From Anomaloglossus baeobatrachus (Eukaryota; Chordata; Amphibia; Anura; Aromobatidae): 64,000 nucleotides of DNA. The notes beneath the pieces are model-generated. The model was given only the letters and a program-made list of their open reading frames with translations. It ran no database searches and was not told the DNA's origin. Shown here one piece after another: positions 31,591 through 42,923 of the stretch; the stretch's first letter is position 1, and each line of letters starts with the position of its first letter. The stretch spans positions 166,263,758-166,327,757 of the forward strand of contig NC_134361.1 in NCBI RefSeq assembly GCF_048569485.1. The letters are read 5' to 3'. Position numbers and translations under genes: made by a program.

Positions 31591-32612
31591 TGTTTTGTTT
31601 TTTAGTTTTTCAATTGTTTTGCTTTCAATGAGGCAAAAGGGGGGTGATTTGAGCTTTAGCTTTTATTTTTTCATATTTTACATAATTATTTATTTCTTTA
31701 ATTTTTTTTTACTGATTTTACTAGTTGCCCTAGAGGACTTTATGACTGTACACTGCAATGGCTTTTCCTGTTCAGAGCGATGCTGCAGCATCGCTCTGAT
31801 CAGGAGAAATGCTGGTCTCCTGAGAGTGCTGGCATTCTGTTGACTCTCACAGGAAGTGATTCATGACAGCATCAGGAGTAATAATCTGACCCCGAGCTGT
31901 CATGGAAATACTACGGCGCCCCGTGATCGCATCACGGGGCCACCGACGGTGGCGGGAGCAGAGTTTGACAGTGTGATCGAAAGAGTTAACACACGCACGT
32001 CTGCTGATCAGATCCGCCGGAGCCCATGGTAACCGCAGGGACACGACCAATGGCGTACTAGTGACGGGGTTAAATAAATAAATAAATAAATTACCGTCGT
32101 TAATTAAAAAACTTGCATGGGTTCCCTGCTATGTTTGGTAACCAGCCAAGGAAAAGCAGACAGATAGGGCCTGATAGGCTGGGAAGGTCCATGGTTATTG
32201 GCTCGTCCAAGCCTAAAACTAGCAGCCTGCAGCTGCGGGAGAAGTGGAGCATCACACTAGATGCTCTAATTCTGACGCTTTGTCCGCCTCTTCCTGATTG
32301 CCATGGTGCAGTGGCAATCGGAGTAATGGTAGCTGGGGTTGATGTCAGCTGTGTAATGTCAGCTGGCAGCAAGCCCATGGGATAGTAATGGAGAGGCGTC
32401 TATCAGGCACCCCTATTAATAACCCAGTAATAAAAAAAGACAACATACACAATTTAACAAAATGATTTATTAAAATAAACACTTTCCATCATTCACTACT
32501 TTATTAAAACAAACAAAAAAAAATAGCAGGACCACCGTAGTCCAAGGAATCCGCCATAGTCCACAAATGGGAACCTGAAAAAGATAAACAGAGAGAAAAT
32601 AAAAACAAGAGA
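31591..32612. repeat. MITE-like block, unit 3
   Basis: Copy of 2391-3404. No gene. Confidence 0.55.
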
Positions 32613-32614
32613 CT

Positions 32615-33780
32615 GTCCCCTGTGTGCCACTGTATAGTATTAGTAGCCCCATGTACAAAAGTAATGCTTATCAATGAGCCCCTCTACAGTAGTAATGACC
32701 TGTTGTACAGTAGTAATGCCCCCTGTGTTCCCCAGTACATGAGTAATGCCTCCTGTGCAGTAATAATGCCCTCTGTGAGCCCCTGTACAATTATAATGCC
32801 CCTGTACAGCAGTAATGTCCCATTGTACAGTAGTAATGCTCTCTGTGAGCTCCTGTACACTAGTAATGCCCCCATGTACAGCAGTAATGCCCTCATTCAC
32901 AATAGTAATGCCCCCTGTACAACAGTAGTGCCCCCTTGTGCAGTAGTAATGCCCCATGATCAGTAGTAATCCCCACTTGTGACCCGTTGTACAGTAGTAA
33001 TGCCCCCTGCACAGTAGTAATGCCCCCTGTACAGTAGTAATGCCCCCTGTACAGTAGTTATGCCCCCTGCACAGTAGTAATGCCCCCTGTAGAATAGCAA
33101 TGCCCCCAAGATCAGTAGTAATGCCCCCTGTACAGTAGTAATGCCCCCTGTACAGTAGTTATGCCCCCTGCACAGTAGCAATGCCCCCTGTTCAGTAGTA
33201 ATGCCCCTGTACAGTAGTTATGCCCCCTGCACAGTAGTAATGCCCCCCGTAGAATAGCAATGCCCGCAAGATTAGTAGTAATGCCCACCTTTGACCCCAT
33301 GTACAGTAGTAATGCTCCGTTGTTCAGTAGTAATTTCCCCTGTGAGCCCCAGTACAGTAATAATGCCCCCCTGTACAGTAGTATTGCCCAACTGTCACCC
33401 CCATGTACAAAAATAATGCCCCCTCGTACAGTAGTATTGCCGCCTGTGAGGAGCCTCTGTACAATACTAATACCTCCTGTACAGTAGTAATGCTCCGTTG
33501 TGCAGTAGTAATTTCCCCTGTGAGCCCCACTACAGTAATAATGCCCCCCTGTACAATAGTATTGCCCAACTGTGACCCCCATGTACAAAAATAATACCCC
33601 CTCGTACAGTAGTATTGCCCCCTGTGAGGAGCCTCTGTACAATACTAATACCTCCTGTACAGTAGTAATGCCTCTTGTGAGCCCCTGTAAAATTGGAATG
33701 CCCCCTGTACAGTAGTAATGCCCCATGTACCTTAGGAATTCCCCTGTGTGGCCCTGTACCATAGTAATTCCCGTTGTACA
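32615..33780. repeat. 20-bp minisatellite, unit 3
   Basis: Same motif as in unit 1. It contains an internal segmental duplication near the 3' side: the stretch with ctgtacaatactaatacctc occurs twice, near 33460 and 33640. Confidence 0.9.
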
Positions 33781-33799
33781 GTAGGAAATAGGCCCCATG

Positions 33800-34006
33800 T
33801 TCTCCCAGGATCCTGTGCGGCGCGGATCTCATTTGCATATTAATTAGTGACAAATTATTACCTCTTTTTTCCCTGATTACATTTATTACATTTATTACAC
33901 TTTAACTGCAACATTCATAGAGTGCTCCCTAAAACCTTTCAGAATTAACTGATTTTAAAAATAATCTCCCTAAGTTAAATTATTTATTTTTATAGGACTA
34001 TATATA
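33800..34006 (+). promoter_or_regulatory. U6 promoter, half B, unit 3
   Basis: Octamer ATTTGCAT 33831-33838, PSE TCTCCCTAAGTTAAATT 33965-33981, TATATATA 33999-34006 at -31. Complete. Confidence 0.87.
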
Positions 34007-34029
34007 GCGGATACGTCGGATGGCAGTTT

Positions 34030-34135
34030 GTGCTCGCTTCGGCAGCACATATGCTGAAATTGGAACGATACAGAGAAGATTAGCATGGCCCCTGCGCAAG
34101 GATGACACGTATAATCGTGAAGCGTTCCACATTTT
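34030..34135 (+). ncRNA. RNU6: U6 snRNA gene (closest to canonical), unit 3
   Basis: 106 nt. It starts GTGCTCGCTTCGGCAGCACA, matching vertebrate U6 at position 6, unlike units 1 and 2. ACAGAGA, AGC and the CCCCTGCGCAAGG segment are intact, and it ends in a T4 terminator. It keeps the array-specific GTATAATCGTG loop. This is the best candidate for a working U6 gene here. Confidence 0.92.
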
Positions 34136-34324
34136 CACGCATTTCTCAACCCCAAGTTTTTGTTACCCTCATCTCCCAACATTTCTGGCCTTGTTAACCC
34201 CTTACGTTTTTTCGCTTTTCCTCTCCTTCTTATTCCAAAAGCCAGAACGTTTTTTTATTTTTTCCGCAATATAGCTATGTTTGGGCTTGTTTTTTGAGGG
34301 AAAACTTGACCTTAATACTAATAA

Positions 34325-34589
34325 ATTATAAATGTATTCATTTATATATCGCTATTAATTCCACACTTTATATACATCAGGAACACTGTCCTCATTGGGG
34401 CTCACAATCCAGAGTCCCTATCTGTATGTCTTTGGAGTGTGGGAGGAAACCAGAGTACCCAGAGGAAACCCACGCAAACACAGGGAGAACATACAAACTC
34501 CTCGCAGATAGTGTCCTTGGTGGGTTTTGAAACCAGGACCCCAGTGCTGCAAGACTGCAGTGCTAACCACTGAGCCACCGTGCTGCCCG
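34325..34589 (-). repeat. V-SINE, unit 3
   Basis: Orthologous copy. Its 3' tail is a little more diverged (atatatcgctattaattcca). Confidence 0.86.
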
Positions 34590-35650
34590 TGACTGACATC
34601 ATTGATTTTACATTTTTTTTTATTTTATAAAGTAGTGGAAAATGGTAAAAAAAATTCCAAGTTCGGTGAAATTGCTAACAAAGTGCAAGTCCGCATTGTT
34701 TTGGGGTTTTTTACTTTCCATGTTCACCATATGGTAAATCAGACTTTGCAGCATGATTGCCCAGGTCAGTACGAGTTCTTAGATACCAAACATGTATAAT
34801 TTTTTTTTTATTTAAATGGTCAAAAAAAAATCAGAAATATGTAAAAAAACAAATAAATATACCTTTTCGCGATATTTTCCAGGACCGTAATGTTTTTATT
34901 TTTTGGGAATCTGGGACTATGGGAAGGCTTATTTTTTGGGCCCTGAGCTGACTTTTTACTGATAAAACCGGGGGTAGATATGTGTTTTATTACAATTTAG
35001 GCTATGTGCACACGTAAAGTATTTTGTGCAGCTCCACTTCTGCATCTTTTTGCAGGAAAACACGTTTTTGTACAAGGCTGTGCACTACATCGGATTCCCT
35101 GGACTATGTCAAATTCCCTGGACTACGTCAGACCTGCCTGGGTTTTTATTTTAAATATATTGGTGAACCAGGGAAAGAGTTGGAGAGTGGGGTTTTTTCA
35201 AATAAACTATTTGTGTGTGTTTTTTCTTTTTACTTATCGGGTTAATAATGGGGGTGATTGATTCACGCCTCTTCATTAATAACTCCTAGGCTTGATGACA
35301 GCTGACATTACAAAGCTGACATCAACCCCAAAAATATATTACCCTGATAGCCACCGCACCAGGGCAATCGAGAAGAGTCAAGCAAAGCTCCAGAATTGGC
35401 GCATCTAATGTGGTGCAGAAATTCTGAAGTGGCTGCGGGCTGCTATTTTTAGGTTGGGAAAGGCCAAATAACCATGGGCCTTCGCAGCCTGATAATTTCA
35501 GCCCCCTGCTTTCTGCTTTACCTTGACTGATTATCAAAAATAGGGGGAATCCCACGTAATATTTTAAAATTATTTATTTATTTATTAGGTTAAACAAGAC
35601 TAAAAACATTGTTTAGTGCCACGTGAAAGGCTCTAAATGGTGCAAATGTA
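34590..35650. other. Half-B spacer, unit 3 (shortened)
   Basis: Collinear with the first part of 5331-6950, cut at about 35650 by the deletion that also removes the Helitron 5' end. No gene. Confidence 0.55.
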
Positions 35651-36712
35651 CACCTCATGACATGTATGACATGTATGACACCTCATGTGACCCAGGGAAA
35701 GTCGTACACTATGTTTTGACAGGAAAATCTAACCCCGCGCTTTACAGTTACTCTCTGAAAAACATGCCTTCATTAAAGTAAATGGAGCCTGTAACTTCAG
35801 TTTATTAGTAGCAGCTGTGAGTGGTTGCTACAGGAACAAAAAACATTCATAGTATAAGAAGCGTATATGTGAGATAATAAGATGTCGGTGGGGAGATGGA
35901 TAGAGAGACAGACAGAGAGAGAATCAGACAGAGACAGAAAGGGAAAGAGACAGAGAGAGACAAACGGTGAAAGAGACAGACGGGGAAAAGGATAGACAGA
36001 CCTGGAAAGAGACAGACCTGGAAAGAGACAGACCTGGAAAGAGACAGGCAGATATGCAGACAGGTACAGAGACAGGAAGACAGGGAAGGAGGAGACAGCT
36101 AGAGAGACAGACAAAGATAGATGGGGAAAGACAGAGACCTTGATAGAGATAGATGGGGAAAAAGACAGAGAAATAGAGACAGACAAAGACAGGCAGACAG
36201 GGAAAGAGACAGACAGGAAAAGACACAGACAAAGAGACGGGGAGACAGACGGGGTAAGAGACAGACCTGGGAAAGAGACAGACCTGGAAAGAGACAGATG
36301 GGGAAAGAAGCAGAGAGATAGAGACAGACAAAGAAAGAGACAGAGACAGGCATACGAGGAAAGAGGCAGACCTGGAAAGAGACAGACCTGGAAAGAGACA
36401 GACCTGGAAAGAGACAGACGAGGAAAGAGACAGACAGAGACAGACGGGAAAGAGACAGATGGGGTAAGAGACAGATCTGGAAAGAGACAGACAGAGCACA
36501 TTACTTGGCTAATTTAGTTAAATCTGTGGGAATATTTGTGGTGTTGAAATATATGTTGTGAAATACTTCTATTAGCTTAGTTTTTGCCTTTTAATAATTA
36601 CATTTCTATCTATTTGTTTTGTTGTTTGTGTTTCCAGAATGCATTTTTGTTAATGTATTCTATTTTGTTAACAGCAGTTATTAACACGGGCGAAGCTGGG
36701 TAGTACAGCTAG
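35651..36712 (+). mobile_element. Helitron, unit 3 (5' end deleted)
   Basis: Enters mid-element after a cacctcatgacatgtatgac junction and ends GGGTAGTACAGCTAG before T. The GACA-rich tract is at about 35895-36500. The 3' hairpin has one change (gggcgaagctggg). Confidence 0.85.
35895..36500. repeat. GACA-rich microsatellite in Helitron, unit 3
   Basis: Third copy of the degenerate gacaga tract, with different length and order from the others. Confidence 0.9.
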
Positions 36713-37964
36713 TATAATAATAACATTGTAACCTGTGGAGCTTATTGGACAACTTTTTATGATTAAATAAATAAATGGGGGGAAAAAACAGCGTGGGGTG
36801 CCCCTTATTTTTGATAACCAGCAAGGGCAAAGCAGACAGCTGGAGGCTGTTATTATGAGGCTGGAGAGGCCCATGATTATTGGCTCCTTCTTAGACTAAA
36901 AATACCAGCCCGCAGCCACCTCAGAAACGGCACATCACATTAGATGCACCAGTTCTGGCTCTTTGCCTCAGCTCTTCCTGATTACCCTGGTGCGGTACAG
37001 GACAATAACCATGGGCTTTCCCAGACTAAAAATACCAGCCCGCAGCCACCCCAGAAAAGGCGCATCACATTAGATGCGCCAATTCTAGCGCTTTGCATGG
37101 TTCTTCCCTGGCGTGGTGGCAATCAGGGTAATGGTAGTTGGGGTTAATGGCACCTGTGTAGTGTTAGCTGGCATCAAGCCCAGGGATTAGTAATGGAAAA
37201 GTATCTATCAGACATCGCCATTACGAACCCAGTAATAAAAAAATATACACACGTAAAAAATACTTTATTAAAATAAACACTTTCCATCATTCAATACTTT
37301 ACTAAAAAAAAAAAAACCAGCAGGACCACTGTAGTCCAGGGAGTCTGCCATATTCCACAAATGGAAGCCTGAAAACATAAACATAGAGAAATAAAAACAA
37401 GACACAGTCCTTTGTTCACCAATTTATTAAAATGCAAAGTTCCCACCAAAGTCTGGCATAGTCCAGTGCTTCCCAGGACGTTTCTCCACAATAAAAGACT
37501 ATGGAGGCTCAGAATAAGGCTCAGAATGAGGCTCAGATTGAGACTCCATAGAATTTGAGAAGCAGCCGCTCCCGCCTCTTGCCGCGCACAGCGAAACCCG
37601 GCAATTCTGATGAATGGTAATGTCAGGAACGTCACTTATATGCAGTTGTATACCTTCTATGTCCCCCAAAATGTACTCATGCCCCTTTTCGTGTTCCTAC
37701 ACAATAGCAATGTCCCTTTTTGAACACAGTCAACTTGGAATTGTTTCGCCTTTGTGTTCTTACACAGTAAAAATGCCCTGTGTGTGCCCTACACAATAAT
37801 AGTTCTTCTCTTAGGGCTGTACAATTATACTACACCCTATGTGCCCCCTTTAGTCCCCAATACTGTTGTAATGTCCCCGAATGTTTACCCACACAATAAT
37901 AATGGCCCTTTGTTTCAGCCACATTCATTGGTATTGTTTGTCCTTTGTGCTCCTACAAAGTAAA
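36713..37964. other. Half B to A junction spacer, unit 3
   Basis: Collinear with 18597-19847. No gene. Confidence 0.62.
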
Positions 37965-38093
37965 AATTACCTCTCTGTGCCCCTATACAAATGTAATATC
38001 CCCTTCCATCCCCCAACACAGTAGTAATGTCCCTCTTTGTTTCCCACTTATACTACAACATCTATCACAGGCAAAAGCTGCCCCCTCACTTCC

Positions 38094-38315
38094 TCCCAGC
38101 ATGCTCTGCAGTGTGGATCTAATTTGCATATTGAATTATTGCACAATATCTCTTATTTTTTCCCTAATTAGCTTTTTTACAGTTTGATTTCTTCATTAAT
38201 AGGATATTACCTAAAATCTTTCAGAATTTACTGTAAAAAAAAAAAAATAAATTAAAAAAATAAATAAAATGATGTCCCTAAGTTAAAATATCCCATTTTT
38301 TTAGGCCTATATATA
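38094..38315 (+). promoter_or_regulatory. U6-type promoter, half A, unit 4
   Basis: Staf-like site 38094-38110, octamer ATTTGCAT 38122-38129, PSE TGTCCCTAAGTTAAAAT 38273-38289, TATATATA 38308-38315 at -31. Complete and normally spaced. Confidence 0.87.
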
Positions 38316-38338
38316 GCGGTCAGGTAGGATATCAGTTT

Positions 38339-38467
38339 GAGCTTGCTTTGACAGCGCATATACTTCGCTTTTGGCAGCACATTTACTAAACTTGGTACGA
38401 TACAGAGAAGATCAGCATAGCCCCTGCGCAAGGATGACACGCAAATTCGTGAACCGTTCCATATTTT
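38339..38467 (+). ncRNA. U6-type snRNA with duplicated 5' region, unit 4 (ACAGAGA intact)
   Basis: 129 nt with the same 5' duplication. Unlike the other three copies it reads GATACAGAGAAGATCAGCAT, so the ACAGAGA box and AGC are intact. It does have CATAGCCCCTGCGCAAGGAT and GTGAACCGTTCC. With a complete promoter it is the half-A copy most likely to make a functional or competing RNA. Confidence 0.85.
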
Positions 38468-40280
38468 CACGCATTTATTAACCCAAATGTACTTTTTTTT
38501 CGTCAATTTTTGAGGTAAGAACATTTCTGGCCTTGTTAACCCCTTCAAGCCATGGCCATTTTGCTTTATTTCCTTTTCATTTTTCCATGTAGTGTACTGG
38601 AAAATGGGGAAAAAAAATCCAAAAGTGGAGAAATTGTAATTTAAAAGTGAAATTCCACAATGTAGGGGTTTTTTTGTTTTTTTTTGTCACCATGTTTACA
38701 ATTTGGTAAAAGTGACCCGGCATTATGATGCCTCAGGCCGGTGCGAGTTCGTAGATACAAAACATATATACTTTTACTTTTATCTAAAAGGTGAAGAAAA
38801 AGCAGAAGTTTGTCCAAAAAAAGAATAGCGCCTTGTCGCCATGTTCGGAGACCTGTAGCATTCTCATTGTTCGGGATCTGGGGCTCAGTGACGGCTTTTT
38901 TTTTTGCGTTTTGAGCTGATGTTTTTAATTATACCATATTTGTATATGATGATTTGATCGCCTGTTATTGCATTTTAGTGCCATGTTGCGATGACCAAAA
39001 ACCATCATTTTGTCATCTGGAATATTTTTTCTCGCTACACCTTGTACTAATCAGATTAATTGCTTTTATATTTTTATAGCCCAGGCATTTCTGAACTCAG
39101 CAATACCAAATATGTGTATTGTCGCACCCCGGGGCAGCTGAGCTGCTCGGATCCGGGCAATCCGTGGCTCGAGGGGTCCCGGATCCAGGGGCACGTCGAT
39201 CAATTTTTAAATAAAATGGGAAAAATAATAAAAATAGTCCGACTACGCCACACGCGGTGCGTGGCCAGGGATGGCATGGCCACCGCTGCCGTTCTTTCCT
39301 GGGGGTGATGGATGGGGCAGCGTGGATGGTGAAGCCCTACGCGAGCAGGGCTTTTCCCCAGGGGTAGGTAGGGGTTAATGTGGAGGTGCAGTGAAATACC
39401 TCAGTCCAGACAGGGGAGTGCAGTTTGGTCACTTTACTTACAGCTGGGTTCGCAACCTGGGGATGTGCTGGATCCCAGGTGTGCCCGAGTCCTGTGTCCC
39501 TGTGCCAGCTGACCTGGTGCCACTCGCCCACCGATGCACGTGTGTGTGTGTGTGAGTGTGTGTGTGTGTCCTCCCTGGCGTGGAGCACTTGGAGGTCCTC
39601 CTGGTGTCTGGGTCCTGCCGCAGACAGTTTGGACTATTTAAGGGAATATGTCCCGGTCCTCCCTTTGCTGCTTATGCCTCGGATGTTAATGGTGGCAGAT
39701 GAGTCCTGGAAACCCACCCACCTGGCAGAGAATAGACGGCTTGAAGTCCCGGTCTGTTCTGGAATCTGCACCCCGTGCGTGCAAAGTACTAGGAGCCCTG
39801 GATTTCCACTCCCACAGCATTCCACTGTCCCTGGAGCTTGACCTCTCGTTCTCCAGATACTTTCCCCCCTGAGTGGCTCCTGTTTCTACTCAGGTCTTGG
39901 CGGGGTCTTTGCTACTTTCACTGTGTCTCAAGATTCCTTTGTCTTGACACCTTTACTGACAACTCATTCTCCTCCTTGCGACTGCTCACTTTCACTCTCT
40001 CCAGCCCGCTAACTGACTTCTCCCACTCTCCCCAGGCCATCCACTCCTCCCCCAGGTCTGATCTCTCCCTACCCAGTTGTCTGCCTGTTAGCTCACAGTG
40101 CCCAGCCCTGTCACCTGGTTCTATGGGAGTCTCCCGCCCTGGTTTTGGAGTGTATGTGTCCTGGTGTGCTGGTGTGTGTGTACTGACTGGCACAGTTATG
40201 TAGGACCCGAGCTGTTACAGTGATGTTACCTTGTTTTGTGACACCTGGTTACCTCAGGGGCGTCTCAATTTTGTTTTGTT
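38468..40280. other. Half-A downstream spacer, unit 4
   Basis: Collinear with 501-2390, with small deletions near 38570 and an expanded GT run near 39540. No gene. Confidence 0.6.
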
Positions 40281-41290
40281 TTTCAGTTTTTTAATTGTTT
40301 TGCTTTCAATGAGGCAAAAGGGGGGTGATTTGAGCTTTAGCTTTTATTTTTTCATATTTTACATAATTATTTATTTCTTTAATATTTTTTACTGATTTTA
40401 CTAGTTGCCCTAGAGGACTTTATGACTGTACACTGCGATGGCTTTTCCTGTTTAGAGCGATGCTGCAGCATCGCTCTGATCAGGAGAAATGCTGGTCTCC
40501 TGAGAGTGCTGGCGCTCTGTTGACTCTTTACAGGAAGTGATTCATGACAGTATCAGGAGTAATAATCTGACCCCGAGCTGTCATGGAAATACAACGACGC
40601 CCCGTGATCGCATCACCGGGCCACTGACGGTGGCGGGAGCAGAGTTTGACAGTGTGATCTAAAGGGTTAACACACGCACGTCTGTTGATCAGATCCACTG
40701 GAGCCCATGGTAACCGCAGGGACACGACCGATGGCGTACTAGTGACTGGGTTAATAAAAAAATTACCGTAGTTAATTAAAAAACTGGCATGGGTTCCCTG
40801 CTATGTTTGGTAACCAGCCAAGGAAAAGCAGACAGCTAGGGGCTGATAGGCTGGGAAGGTCCATGGTTATTAACTCGTCCAAGCCTAAAACTAGCAGCCT
40901 GCAGCTGCGGGAGAAATGGAGCATCACACTGGATGCTCTAATTCTGACGCTTTGCCCGCCTATTCCTGATTGCCATGGTGCAGTGGCAATCAGAGTAATG
41001 GTAGCTGGGGTTGATGTCAGCTGTGTAATGTCAGCTGGCAGCAAGCCAAGGGGATAGTAATGGAGAGGCTTCTATCAGGCACCCCCTTTAATAACCCAGT
41101 AATAAAAAAAGACAACATACACAATTTAACAAAATGATTTATTAAAATAAACACTTTCCATCATTCACTACTTTATTAAAACAAACAAAAAAAAAATAGC
41201 AGGACCGCCGTAGTCCAAGGAATCCGCCATAGTCCACAAATGGGAATCTGAAAAAGATAAACAGAGAGAAAATAAAAACAAGAGACTGTC
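40281..41290. repeat. MITE-like block, unit 4
   Basis: Copy of 2391-3404. No gene. Confidence 0.55.
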
Positions 41291-42340
41291 CCCTGTGAGC
41301 CACTGTATAGTATTAGTAGCCCCATGTACAAAAGTAATGCTTATCAATGAGCCCCTCTACAGTAGTAATGACCTGATGTACAGTAGTAAGGCCCCCTGTG
41401 TTCCCCAGTACATGAGTAATGCCTCCTGTGCAGTAATAATGCCCTCTGTGAGCCCCTGTACAATTATAACGCCCCTGTACAGCAGTAATGTCCCATTGTA
41501 CAGTAGTAATGCTCTGTGAGCTCCTGTACACTAGTAATGCCCCCATGTACAGCAGTAATGCCCTCATTCACAATAGTAATGCCCCCTGTACAATAGTAGT
41601 GCCCCCTTGTGCAGTAGTAATGCCCCATGATCAGTAGTAATGCCCACTTGTGACCCCATGTACAGTAGTAATGCCCCTTGTACAGTAGAAATGCCCCCTG
41701 CACAGTAGTAATGCCCCTTGTACAGTAGTAATGCCCCCTGTACAGTAGTTATGCCCCCTGTACAGTAGCAATGCCCCCTGTACAGTAGTAATGCCCCCTG
41801 TACAGTAGTAATGCCCCCTGTACAGTAGCAATGCCCCCTGTACAGTAGTAATGCCCCCTGTACAGTAGTTATGCCCCCTGTACAGTAGTAATGCCCCCTG
41901 TACAGTAGTAATACCCCCTGTACAGTAGCAATGCCCCCTGTACAGTAGTAATGCCCCCTGTACAGTAGTTATGCCCCCTGTAGAATAGCAATGCCCCCAA
42001 GATCAGTAGTAATGCCCACCTTTGACCCCATGTACAGTAGTAATGCTCCGTTGTGCAGTAGTAATTACCCCTGTGAGCCCCAGTACAGTAATAATGCCCC
42101 CCTGTACAGTAGTATTGCCCAACTGTCACCCCCATGTACAAAAATAATGCCCCCTCGTACAGTAGTATTGCCCCCTGTGAGGAGCCTCTGTACAATACTA
42201 ATACCTCCTTTACAGTAGTAATGCCTCTTGTGAGCCCCTGTAAAATTGGAATGCCCCCTGTGCAGTAGTAATGCCCCATGTACCTTAGGAATTCCCCCGT
42301 GTGGCCCTGTACAATAGTAATGCCCGTTGTACAGTAGGAA
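41291..42340. repeat. 20-bp minisatellite, unit 4
   Basis: Same motif as in unit 1, with a long regular run near 41680-41980. Confidence 0.9.
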
Positions 42341-42359
42341 ATAGGCCCCATGTTCTCCC

Positions 42360-42500
42360 AGGATCCTGTTCGGCGCGGATCTCATTTGCCTATTAATTAG
42401 TGACAAATTATTACCTATTTTTTCCCTGATTACATTTATTACACTTTAACTGCAACATTCATAGAGTGCTACCTAAAACCTTTCGTTAGTTTTTGTTACC
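42360..42500 (+). pseudogene. Remnant of the half-B U6 locus, unit 4 (gene deleted)
   Basis: The distal element remains but the octamer reads ATTTGCCT. Sequence is normal to acctaaaacctttc and then jumps to gttagtttttgttaccctca, which in the other units lies after the gene. About 220 bp including PSE, TATA and all of U6 are gone. Confidence 0.88.
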
Positions 42501-42659
42501 CTCATCTCCCAACATTTCTGGCCTTGTTAACCCCTTACATTTTTTCGCTTTTCCTCTCCTTCTTATTCCAAAACCCAGAACGTTTTTTTATTTTTTCGAC
42601 AATATAGCTATGTTTGGCCTTGTTTTTTGATAGAAAAGTTGACCTTAATACTATTAATT

Positions 42660-42923
42660 TATAATTTTATTCTTTAGATAGCGCTATTAATTCCACAGTA
42701 CTTTACATACATCAGGAACACTGTCCCCATTGGGGCTCACAATCTAGAGTCCCTATCTGTATGTCTTTGGAGTGTGGGAGGAAACCGGAGTACCCAGAGG
42801 AAACCCACGCAAACACGGGGAGAACATACAAACTCCTTGCAGATAGTGTCCTTGGTGGGTTTGAACCCAGGACCCCAGTGTTGCAAGACTGCAGTGCTAA
42901 CCACTGAGCCACCGTGCTGCCCG
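42660..42923 (-). repeat. V-SINE, unit 4
   Basis: Orthologous copy. Its B box region (GGGTTCAAACCC on the minus strand) is the closest to consensus of the four. Confidence 0.86.

Larger units (their letters stand above)
29212..37964. repeat. U6 tandem array, unit 3 (8753 bp, internal deletion)
   Basis: This copy is collinear with unit 2 except for a deletion of roughly 0.8 kb at about 35650, which removes the Helitron 5' end and the sequence before it. A short repeat built on gacatgtat lies at the deletion joint. Both U6-type genes are present. Confidence 0.92.
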
